Positions 38,796-49,287 of a DNA stretch of 64,000 nucleotides are shown here, piece after piece. Under the pieces are notes generated by a model. It ran no database searches. It had not been told where the DNA came from and worked only from the letters and a program-made list of their open reading frames with translations. Source of the DNA: Brienomyrus brachyistius. Its lineage: Eukaryota; Chordata; Actinopteri; Osteoglossiformes; Mormyridae. Positions within the stretch are counted from its first letter, which is position 1. The number at the start of each line of letters is the position of its first letter. Location: positions 13,423,142 through 13,487,141 of the forward strand of contig NC_064548.1 of the NCBI RefSeq assembly GCF_023856365.1, given 5' to 3'. The translations under genes and the position numbers were made by a program.

Positions 38796-39824
38796 TAATA
38801 AAGAAAAGGTATGAATGTAAATAAAATGCGTTAACTTCGATGCTGATACGCGACGCAGCGGTGTGATTTATAGCGAAAGACTCTGCATGCTATGCACCTA
38901 CGTGATCTGGACAAGCCAGAACTTCACATTCGTGATGTTATGTTGCGAAATCACGTTAAATACAAATGACAATTATGCAGTTACAATCCAGGCCTGCATG
39001 CTCACCTATTACTCACACTTTTAGCGATTCTTCAATCTCCCCAAAACTGCACTTTACGATAAACAGTAACTCACCTATTCGCAGTCTGTCTGCTTTGGCG
39101 TGAATAGATGAATGGGGTATTGATGACTAACAACTTCCGGTTGTTGTTTTTTCCGGGACAGGGTGTAACGAGCACAAAAAGTTTCAAACTGTAACAAAAT
39201 TAACTGTGGTTAATAATTTATTGAGCACTCGTTGCGCTATAACAAGTATGTTGTTTATTTGCCTATTTTTAACTGGTAAGTAACGCCAGTCAGTAGCTTG
39301 CCGACACTGCAACCCATTTTAAAAGACAGAATACATGCAATCTAATATCAGGGAATCTGATGGGAAGCGGTTTTAAAGTGGGTAGTAGTTGACTGGTTTG
39401 CGTTACTGTAAGTTAAATAGTACGACGTGCATTTTTTTTTCACACTACCCAGTCGACTGGTATTTTTTTTTTGTAACCAGGCATCGTCAATATTACTCAG
39501 CTCAGGCGAGTGGGCGAGGTTAATTTCCAGCCCTATGTATGAGTAAAATAATTTTACATTTACTTCAAACAAAAAAAAGTGTTGGATATTGAACAAAACA
39601 TTAAGACAATTTTTAGTTTTGCATAACGTACACATCTGCTAAATGATGTCGATCTCAACAGCACATTCCTACCCTGCTTTGCTTGTTTGATTTGACTCGT
39701 ATCAGCATCAGAGTAAATGAATAAAACTCGATGATTGCAGATCCATATTAGTTATATTGTATTTGCATAACTATTTTACATGGGTAGCACATTGCACTAT
39801 GTGGAGAATTACAAGGTAAGACAA
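38796..39824. other. 5' flank of SDR gene C
   Basis: Homologous to 27484-28531, with scattered substitutions and small indels. No gene other than the start of gene C was recognised. Confidence 0.45.
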
Positions 39825-40298
39825 GGGTCCTCCACAATACTGGAGTGTGTGTGTGTGAGGGGGGTGTGGGGTCCTCCACAATACTGGAGTGTGTGTGAGG
39901 GGGGCGTGGGGTCCTCCACAATACTGGAGAGTGTGTGTGAGGGGGGTGTGGGGTCCTCCACAATACTGGAGAGTGTGTGTGAGGGGTGTGGGGTCCTACA
40001 CAATGCTGGAGAGTGTGTGTGAGGGGTGTGGGGTCCTCCACAATGCTGGAGAGTGTGTGTGAGGGGGGTGTGGGGTCCTCCACAATGCTGGAGAGTGTGT
40101 GTGAGGGGTGTGGGGTCCTCCACAATGCTGGAGAGTGTGTGTGAGGGGGGTGTGGGGTCCTCCACAATGCTGGAGAGTGTGTGTGAGGGGTGTGGGGTCC
40201 TCCACAATGCTGGAGAGTGTGTGTGAGGGGGGTGTGGGGTCCTCCACAATGCTGGAGAGTGTGTGTGAGGGGGGCTTGGGATCCTCCACAATGCTGGT
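39825..40298. repeat. 40-42 bp minisatellite, short array (about 11-12 units)
   Basis: Same unit as the 28.5-32.4 kb array, at the homologous place in unit 2. The rightmost unit (GAGGGGGGCTTGGGATCC) is the most divergent and reads TSIVEDPKPPSHTL, continuous on the minus strand with the LINE frame that follows. Confidence 0.95.
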
Positions 40299-40644
40299 GG
40301 CTTTGCAGTAGGTGTCAGTGATAGAGGGCAGAGAGGCTCCAATGATATTCTCAGCTCTTCTCACTATCCGCTGTCGGGTCCTGCGATCTGATACGGGGCA
40401 GTTTCCATACCAGACAGTGATGCAGCTGCTCAGGTTGTTCTCGATAGTCCCTCTGTAGAAGGTGGTGAGAATGGGAGGTGAGAGGTGGGCTTTCCTGAGC
40501 TTTCGCAGAAAGTAGAGATGCTGCTGGGCTTTCCTGGTTATGGAGCTGGTGTTCAGGGAGCAAGAGAGTTTCTCCACCAGGTGAACACCAATGAACTTGC
40601 TGCTCTTGATGACCTCCACAGAGGATCCATTGATGTTCAGAGTC
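40299..40644 (-). mobile_element. LINE fragment a: reverse-transcriptase ORF, C-terminal part, fused to the minisatellite
   Basis: The minus-strand frame gives [58 protein letters not shown] and ENIIGASLPSITDTY, then CKATSIVEDPKPPSHTL at the array. These are the thumb and connection segments of a fish non-LTR retrotransposon ORF2 of the CR1/L2/Rex type. The same segments occur in LINE b. The ORF is cut at its 5' side near 40644, where LINE b's 3' end begins. Beyond SHTL the normal continuation (LLPS-RRYRS) is replaced by the tandem array. Confidence 0.85.
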
Positions 40645-42110
40645 AGTAAGAGTCAGAGAGTTTTATTGTCAATTCCTTTACATGTACTAGCCATATAAAG
40701 ATATCGAGATTACGTTTCCGACTGTCCCTTGCGTACATTAGATACAGGATGGGACGAACTATAAAGTGCACAGCAAATTCTAATGCTATTTCTAAACACT
40801 AAAAATACAGTGGACAGACAAGACAGGACAGACAAACAAGTGTCCAAGTACAGCACAACAGTACAAGTACAGCACAACAGTACAAGTACAGCACAACAGA
40901 AAACATGTATGTACAGTAAGCAGTGAGTAAACGGTAAACAGCATGTAAAGTGCATGGATTGTAGCAGTAAACAATATGTAGGTAGTAAACAGTATGTACT
41001 CAGTGAACAGCATGTAAAGTGCATGTGGATTGAACTTAAGAAAGACTTAAAGTCAGGAACTGGCAGCAATGAGTTTTCAGTGCAAAGTCAATAGCAGCAT
41101 TGATAAATAAAAATAAAAATAGCAGCAGGTTGTGCCATTTCCATATATGAAGATAGTCTTTCTATTTTGTGAGTCAGAGGATACAGGGTCCGAATCGTTT
41201 ACTCTGGGTCTGGAAAGAAGAGGAGTTCAACATCCTGACGGCTTGGTGGACAAAGCTGTTAGTGAGTCTGGTGGTACGGGAGCGGAGACTCCTGTACCTC
41301 CTTCTAGAGGGCAGGAGGTTGAACAGTCTGTGTGCAGGGTGACTGGCATCACTTGCGATTGTGGTTGCTTTCCGGAGCAGGCGAATGGTGTATATGTCTG
41401 TCAGGGAGGGGAGTGACGTGCCAATGACCTTCTCCGCTGTGTTCACTATGCGCTGTAGGGCCTTTCTGTTATAGTCAGTGCAGCTTCCGCCCCACACAGT
41501 GATACAGCTAGAGATGATGCTCTCAATGGTTCCTCTGTAGAATGTGGTCATGATGGGTGGTGGGGCTCCTGCTCGTTTGAGTTTCCGCAGAAAGTAGAGG
41601 CGCTGCTGAGCTTTCTTTGCCAGTGATGCAGTGTTGGTGGTCCAGGAGAGGTCCTCACAGATGTGCACCCCTAGGAATTTGGTGCTGCTCACTCTTTCCA
41701 CAGCAGCACCCTCGGTGATCAGTGGCCGGTATTGGGTGTGGCCTCTCTGCAAGTTGATAACAATCTCCTTGGTCTTGCTGACATTCAGAAGGAGATTGTT
41801 GTTCTTGCACCACGTGGTCAGAAGATTGGCCTCTTCCCTGTAGTGAGTCTCGTCCCCCTTGGTGATGAGACCCACCAGGGTTGTGTCATCCGCAAACTTC
41901 ACCAGATGATTGGAGCCGTAGGTTGGTGTGCAGTCGTGGGTCAATAAGGTGAAGAGCAGAGGACTGAGCACACATCCTTGTGGAACCCCGGTGCTCAGTG
42001 TGATGGTACTTGAGGTGTTATTTCCAACCCTTACTGCTTGTGGTCTCTGGCTTAGGAAGTCCAGCAGCCAGTTGCAGAGTGACCCTGTGAACCATTGAAC
42101 CATCAATGTT
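40645..42110 (-). mobile_element. LINE b: 5'-truncated CR1/L2/Rex-type retrotransposon
   Basis: A 310-codon open frame (42106-41174) holds the palm motifs [14 protein letters not shown] and [12 protein letters not shown] (catalytic aspartates), then [12 protein letters not shown], the LPSLTDIY segment and [18 protein letters not shown]. It ends in a normal C terminus. The 3' UTR follows to about 40645 and ends in AATAAAACTCTCTGACTC-like sequence typical of such elements. The 3' UTR holds a 19 bp tandem repeat (about 40845-40897, three units). The N-terminal endonuclease and fingers are missing, so the element is dead on arrival. The clade assignment is from memory. Confidence 0.85.
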
Positions 42111-43020
42111 GGTTGACGCAGCTTTGGGAAGTGTATCGCTTGCGACCTCGGTACGTCTCATACTTCAGTCAGGCCCAGCAGTTCTCAATGGGGGTTAAGT
42201 CTGGCAGGTCATAATTCAATCACCTTTTAAGCTTTTCTTAGCCAATATATGGAATACTTTGTTGCATGGGAAAGGACATTGGCCTGCATGAATATCATAA
42301 CCTTTCGAATAACTGCTGCCTTCTTCGTGTACCACTGTTGTGAGAAGGCATATTCAGGAAATTGGCAGTAGATCTTGGGGTTAGTTTTTACATCATCTGC
42401 AGGTCAGAAAGGTCTTACAAGTTCATGACTGATAACTGTAGCCCACACCATCACTTCTCCACCACCTTGCCGGTGCCTGAAGGCGTCTATCCAGGCCCGT
42501 CCATCTGCTCCATCAAGAGTCATTCTCATCTCACCTGTCCACAAAACCTCGAGACGTGTCCATGCCCATTTGTGATGTTTTTGCTCGTGCGCCTTATTGA
42601 GTAGAGGCAGGGACGGATTATGGGTTGTGTAGGCCCCTGGGCAAAACGTTCGCGAGGGCGTGTTTCTTTGTAACCTTAGCGACGTCATGTAGCGCACTGT
42701 GCCCAGTGCTTCCAGAGAGTCCATTCAGATTGCAGTTAAGTTGTGTCCCCTTTTCTTTATATACTTCTTCCATCTTCTTTGGCTGTCGGTCACAAAACAC
42801 TAAACTGTACAGTGATCACATTTTAAAAGTTTGGAAATTTCGATTGTTTTGCATCCCTCTGCCTGGCACTTTATTATTTTGTTTGCTTTTTTCTGCTTCC
42901 TGTAAGATCTCTCTTGGCCCATTTCCACAGTTAATAATTTGCGTAATTCTGCACTGGGAAGTATCGACAGTTTCTTGTAGTCCAAACAAAAAGCACTCAG
43001 ACCAAACAGCGAGCATGCTC
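42111..43020 (-). pseudogene. Tc1-like transposase relic split by a MITE remnant (unit 2)
   Basis: The N-terminal half lies at about 43016-42659 (IKCQAEGCKTIEISKLLKCDHCTV, stops present). The catalytic half lies at 42600-42111, giving VLWTGEMRMTLDG, GGGEVMVWATVISHELVRPF and, further on, a KVMIFMQANVLSHATKYS-like stretch, with several stops. The first catalytic Asp of the family's usual DE motif reads Gly here. The halves are separated by the MITE remnant, and the 3' side is cut by LINE b near 42111. Confidence 0.75.
42608..42658. mobile_element. remnant of the hAT-type MITE (unit 2)
   Basis: CAGGGACGGATTATGGGTTG and about 30 more bases match the left end of the 32401 MITE, with the same left flank AGTAGAGG (42600-42607). 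The other 270 bp and the right-hand target duplication are deleted. Confidence 0.8.
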
Positions 43021-43192
43021 TATTTATAAACTATCCATTCTTAATCGGCGATGAATCTGGACAGAAAGTATCAGTCAGACAATGCAGCAAAATTCACACA
43101 TGCTTAATAATTCATCTGTAGCATGCAATTCACTGCACATCCCTTTGGTGTACTACACTGGGCTCACAAAAAACAAAATGTAATCTGAAGTA

Positions 43193-43543
43193 GGGGTGGC
43201 ATGGTGGTGCAGTGGTTAGTACTATTGCCTTACACCTCTGGGACCCGGGTTCGAGTCTCCGCCTGGGTCACATGTGTGTGGAGTTTGCATGTTCTCCCCA
43301 TGTCGTCGTGGGGTTTCCTCCGGGTACTCCGGTTTCCCCCCACAGTCCAAAAACATGCTGAGGCTAATTGGCGTTGCTAAATTGCCCATAGGTGTGCATG
43401 TGTGAGTGAATGGTGTGTGAGTGTGTCCTGCGATGGGCTGGCCCCCCATCCTGGGTTGTTCCCTGCCTCGTGCCCATTGCTTCCGGGATAGGCTCCGGAC
43501 CCCCCGCGACCCAGTAGGATAAGCGGTTTGGAAAATGGATGGA
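43193..43543 (+). mobile_element. full-length tRNA-derived SINE (unit 2)
   Basis: The counterpart of the SINE at 33263 with the same 12 bp target duplication TAATCTGAAGTA. The insertion therefore predates the segmental duplication. The two copies differ at only a few bases. Confidence 0.93.
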
Positions 43544-44134
43544 TAATCTGAAGTACATAATATGTAAAATGAGTAATTAAGTTGTACATTTATTAAATAT
43601 CTATACACTCATATACCTGCATGACTTTGGGAGGAATCCCACATAGCAGCGTTTAAGGTGATGCTGCTGATCAGCGAACCACCACACCTCCATAAATAAG
43701 AGCCTAATGTATCATAATTTATCAGAACATACTCAGAGATATAATTGCACACTCAGGCGAATTTAGGAACATCACTTCGCCCTAAGCCCCCTGGAACTCT
43801 GGTGCTGGTGAGAGATTGGGCGGTGGATGGATATTTTGGGACTATGGAAAGAAACTATGGGGCGAGAATTAATTGACGACGGGCTTAGCGGAATTGTGAG
43901 GAATTTAGAGTATAAATCTAATTTAACCAGTAGAGGTCGCTTTAACACATTATAATGTTGGTCAGTCTGCGCCAGATCGGCGTGAGTGGTTAAATAATGT
44001 CGCTGACACCAGACCCCTCAACTCCCCGTCTTACCACCCGCAGTGTATGCAATCTTTTGCAATCTTTTAAATGCCCTTGTTTACTAATAAGCCCCGGTTA
44101 TTACAAAACGTAAGGTTTTGTTTCTAAAATATTA

Positions 44135-47100
44135 CCTAACAAGGGAAAATAACAAAAAAACAGCTTTCTAAGATAACACGTCCACTAACACCATTTAACA
44201 GATCGTGTATGCATAAAGGTCACCTTCCTGATTAGAGGATTAGGTGGGGGACAGAGGCACAGCCTCCTGGGGCCCACTATGACGGGGGGACTACTGCAAA
44301 ATTTACCCAGGGGGATCCCCGACTGCCCCCCACCCGCAACTCTAAATTGTGCAAGAAATTAAATGAAAGTTTGAAATGTTGCACCATCTCTAATTGCTCG
44401 TGTCGGCTTTGACTGTCTCTGCTGATTTACACCCCCCGCCCCGCCCACTAGGGTCATACGCAGCACTAACCTCCCAAAGGCAAAGTCCACCCACATTCCT
44501 GAAGAATACTGACCTGTCCATTCTTATTCATGGCGCAACTGTTCTTGCCTCCAAAACTGCCAGGAAAACTGGCCATCAGCTGCAACTCGCCCTTTCCTAG
44601 AATGTAACCATGGTTACCAGTACGAGCAGCTCATACTGCAGCTTTACGTTAATCACAGCATGCTACACGTATCTTCTGTCCTTGGACCCGTTTCTCTCTT
44701 CTGGACTATTCGAATCTCATTTCAGTACCTTCTAGAACCTTCTACATTAATGTTTCGATTCCCCCCCCCACCACCTCATCCCACCCCCTGGCAATATTTT
44801 CGTATTCCCCTGTCTGTCATTTGATAATCAAAAACCAATTTCGAATCTGTCTCTAACGTTAAAAACAGCAAAAGGCAGTGTGCCATTAGCCTTTTCAGCC
44901 CCATCAGACTGCTCTGTTCATCACAAGCTGCCTATTAAATAGCTCCTAACAGCTAACATCGCCCTTCCAAAGTTTGGCCATTCTTTACATCATCCAAAAC
45001 TGACGCACTAAGTCCCAAACATATTTCAGAACTCAAACATTAATTACTATTTTCAAATGACATATAGACTCTAAGACCTTCTGTTAACATTACTGTTCAA
45101 TTGTTTGATTTATCTTTCTGGTATGAAGTGTTCGAGAACTTTTGCTTTTACTGATAATGCAGTGCTCTGTCCTGGCTGGAAAACTCACACAGCAGTTCTT
45201 GAAACCCGACAAACGTATGAATCATATTGAATGAACGAATGAGGTTTATCTGCCATTTAAGTTCACACTTACTGTTTTGGCTACGTGCTTGCAGTGACAT
45301 AACGAACAGTTCATTGTTTGTAAGATGACAAATAAAAACATCCAACAGTCCACATACAACATTAAGTATTAAATGTTATCAATAGTAAATAAATAACAAT
45401 AGTAAGCTAATAAAGAACATGACAGTTCCAAACAATTATTTACCAGTTGACAAACTGATTGTTTATGTATTTAAATTTTTTGCTGTTGCTGTTGACCACA
45501 GTGATATTACTGGTCGTCACGCTGTGCTCATTAGATGTGGTAATTGTCCAGATGACTGGCAGCGGCACGAAGCTAGAGAAAGTTGCCCGAATGGTTCCAG
45601 TGTGTTACAGCTGCAGACGGACACAGACCTGAAGTAACCCTTATGATTTACCAGCTGTTAAATGTGAATTATATTAAACTAAAACAAATCTTAACCTCAG
45701 TCCTTGGAAAAAGTGCCAAAAACCTGTTTGTACTTAATATTAGTCACATAACCTTCAACCACAACAAAATGAATATACATTACATGTACATACAGAGCTA
45801 TGCAAGTCTTCGGCAGTCAAAAGAAATGAATAAAGCTATTTATCTGGGTAGTAAGTGCATTTTTGCTCAGGACATAAACACAATATAGCATTACAACATA
45901 TGCAATTTAAGAGTATGACAATAAAAACAAGTAAATTTCGGTTCTCCAAAAAGTTACTGATACAGTATCTGACAGAGAGTCTCGCAGATGTTCCAGCAAG
46001 ATGAACACCGCTCCGGTTCCAAACCTCCTCAGGGACGCTCAGCCGTTCGGTGTAGTTATTCACCACCAGCTCACTTAATTGATTTCATTAGTTAAAAGTG
46101 TCAATGAGATATTAGCTATATGAGACGCGCTAGTGGTTACGACAAAATATCAATGCGTGTGTTGGATGGTTGCTGCTATTTCATCAAAGGTTTTGAAATG
46201 GAAATATTTGGCTGCCTAAAACTCGCACAGTACTGTATGTAGACAGATTATGAGACATGCAACGATGGTGACTGTTCCTTGAAAAGAAAGATGCAACAAC
46301 TATGACTATACATTGAAAAGAAAGCAAAGTCAAACATATTTATGTCTTTACAAACATACTTGACAGAGTAGCTGTACTGCTTCCATTATGACATTTTTAT
46401 TTCCACAAGCACTTATTACAAACCAAGAGTGTTGTGTGTTAGAATTTTGGAAACACTTGCACATACCTTCTTGGATTGTTTTCGGTATATTACCCTGAAG
46501 TCGTGCAGACCTTATGTAACAAGTTACATTCCATGTACAGAAAAATTTCTCCTCAATCCAAGTGAAACACTGAAGATAACATGAGGGCTTGTGTTCATTC
46601 CCCCCCAATTAATGACATAGCAGAGCTGGAAATTCGATATAAATTAACTTGATCAGCATGAACCTTAATTTTTGTGGTTAAACTGCTAGCTACCAGAATC
46701 ATCCCAGACTTCTGCAGTTGCAGTTTTCCTCATGACTTGCTTTGCTTGTTTCTGCCCTCCGAGTGAGAAAGTTAGTCCCACCCAAATGACGAAAGCAGGG
46801 TGTGACATGCGCTGCCGCCATGCTCTGTGTGAAATGGAACTGAGGTCACATGTCTTCTAAGATCAAATCTGTGTTAGTTGGGGAACATCTGCGAGACTAT
46901 GAAGTGCCACAGCTGTGTTTGTCCTACTAAGAGTTTCCTGTTATTAGGTTCTGCACAGTAGCAGCTCCAGGCTACTCGTGATACCATTCTGCCTAAGCAG
47001 TTCGAAGATCAATGGACGGATTCCTGAATGGAAGATACAGGAGAAAAGACAATTTCCAAACACCAGTATAATGCCATTATGACCATGAAGCTACTGTGGT

Positions 47101-47160
47101 GTCCTGAAAATTCTAGCATTTAGTGAAACAGAGGATCATTCTTCTCAAAAGCAAACAGAG
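44135..47160. other. intergenic between unit 2 and the ceramide synthase gene
   Basis: AT-rich sequence with a C-run near 44761. Open frames at 45.4-46.6 kb have no recognisable domain or consistent splice sites. Nothing else was recognised. Confidence 0.4.
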
Positions 47161-49287
47161 GCCAGGCTTTTATTTTTTGAAGTTCTGCATTTATTACAAG
47201 TTACCAATAAATAAATCCTAAAGCAACCACATTCTGCTTTCCCAGTATATCACTTTACACTTGAAATCCATTTTCCTACAATTGCTCACACATAAAAAAA
47301 AAACAATATTCCCCATGTGTAAGTGTACCACTCTTTGCAGGAGCTGAAAACGGCGTGGTGCGGCGGCGAGAGCGAAGGGTTTCGCATCAGACGTTGCTGG
47401 TCCAAGGCAGAGCATTGCAGTTGTACCCTTAAGAGGTACAGAGTAGGCTCCGTTTGGTCAATTGCAGCCTTATGAACTGGATGCATGAAAAAAAAAAAAA
47501 ACAAATATTCATCTTGCCACAGATACATGGAACTGAGAAATAACACATTGCAAGGAAAAGCAGAGCTTTCCAGGGGTACCATTTGGCGTCGGAATGCAAA
47601 GACATTGCCGCCCAAAGGAACGGACGTATCACAGCATTTTGTTCAAGACCTTTCTTCAATACAAAGCCACATTTTTTATTTGTACCTCCTCAAAACTTAA
47701 ATTTGCGTGTCAAGCTAAGGAAACCAAGCAACCCACAATACTGACTCGTGCGGAATGCGCCGCTCGTACATGTAAACCGCGGGCGTATTTAAAAGTGAAG
47801 GCATTGTAGTTACTTCACTCAAACCTTTTGCTGGACATTGCATTTCTGTAAGTAACAGGATAAATCACAGACTCCATGGGGGGGGGGGGGGGGGGGGAAC
47901 GTTAAGGCACCTGTATGTGCACCATTGAAAATGATCTGCTTTCAATGTTGACATCATATTATGGCTGCACAAATAATAATTAATAAAAAAATTTACGTAA
48001 AGATGAGGAGCAGCTGGAAATTTGAAGTTACCTTTTATTCTTAAAAGATATATAATGCCTTTGAGGGCTGTGTGGATATTTTAGTTGTAGATTTTGCTCA
48101 TAGGCCTATAATCCCCACAACTTAAACCTAAAGTCGCCGTGACCCAAATACAACGTCTCTACACTGAAATTTTCATCATATCATTCAGATATTTGTCCCA
48201 GTGCTCCATCGCAGAAACTTAACTGCCGAGCACCGTACCTTTATTCACGGAGGTTTCTACGTTTCCCGTATGTGTGTCGACGACAATCTGAATTGCCTAC
48301 ATCCCACACGGCAACACCACCAAAAACAGCCTTAATCATGATCGCCTGTAACCTATGCATGCATTACTGCTGCATCTCAAACACTGGCAGTTTTCGGTAA
48401 CTTTCAAAAACAATTTAATTATGAATTATCATTTAGCAGTTAATACTACTCTTATCATGTGGAAAAAAAGCCAGCCTAAATGTTTAACGATGTCAACTAA
48501 AGTCAATGAGACAATTTTATTTCTTAAGATGGCATTTCATGTCAGTTCCAGCTGGAAATGTTTGGTTAGTCCAGTTCATTGAATAAAACATGAACCAACT
48601 ACAAGTGAAATTTGCATATACCCCCAATTACACCATGGCCAAACATTTGTACGCTGTTAAGTCGCCGACACGCACAATACAGGCACACATCATCTCGCTG
48701 GCATGGAGACGTATGTCGGAGGCATGTCAGAGAGCTGACATTACTGCCCGCGGACAGAACAGACATGATGGCAGGGCGATTAAAACGTGGATGAACAGCT
48801 CTGAAAGACGTCTGAAGCCAGCGACGACAGCAGCTGAATCACAACTTGGCAAATTAAACACTGATTACCTAATTCATTAAAAGGTAGCAAAAATCCCTTT
48901 GTCCACAACAGGTACACACACAAAAAAAAAAAAAAAAAGTACAAAGACTTGAACGTGGGGAAAAAAAAGTACTCCCTTTAAGATAAAACTACAAATACAT
49001 GGCATGCTAAACAACAGAAGGTGAAATTTCCATTTACGTTCTTTCATTCATTCAATTTTTTTTTCCCATTTATGAAAAGAATGTTTTACCATTGTCAATA
49101 CGGAATTGTCATTGACTGCCTTTTGCTGCAGATCTATATGAAAAGAAGTAAACCAATGGAATCAGTGTGGGGAAAAACCATAAATCCTATCAAGGACTTC
49201 CAGTATCAGACAGCCAATCAGATTCAGGTCTTACATACATGTATCTATAAATCGTGTCAGAGGCCGAAAAGTCCAGATCCGGCCTGG
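47161..49287 (-). other. probable 3' UTR and flank of cers6
   Basis: The coding sequence ends at 49288. The nearest plausible distal poly(A) signals in minus sense are AATAAA words near 47168-47195. A G-run of about 20 (47878-47897) and an A-run (48920-48937) occur inside. The transcript end is an inference. Confidence 0.35.

Larger units (their letters stand above)
34944..44134. repeat. tandem segmental duplication, unit 2
   Basis: Same orientation as unit 1. It contains SDR gene C and differs mainly in having a short minisatellite plus LINE and Tc1 sequence (40299-42600) that unit 1 lacks, and in lacking most of the MITE found in unit 1. Confidence 0.9.

Noticed and set aside
45419..46608. 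Possible extra gene between the duplication and cers6
   Set aside because: Short frames only, with no recognisable domain and no chain of compatible splice sites.
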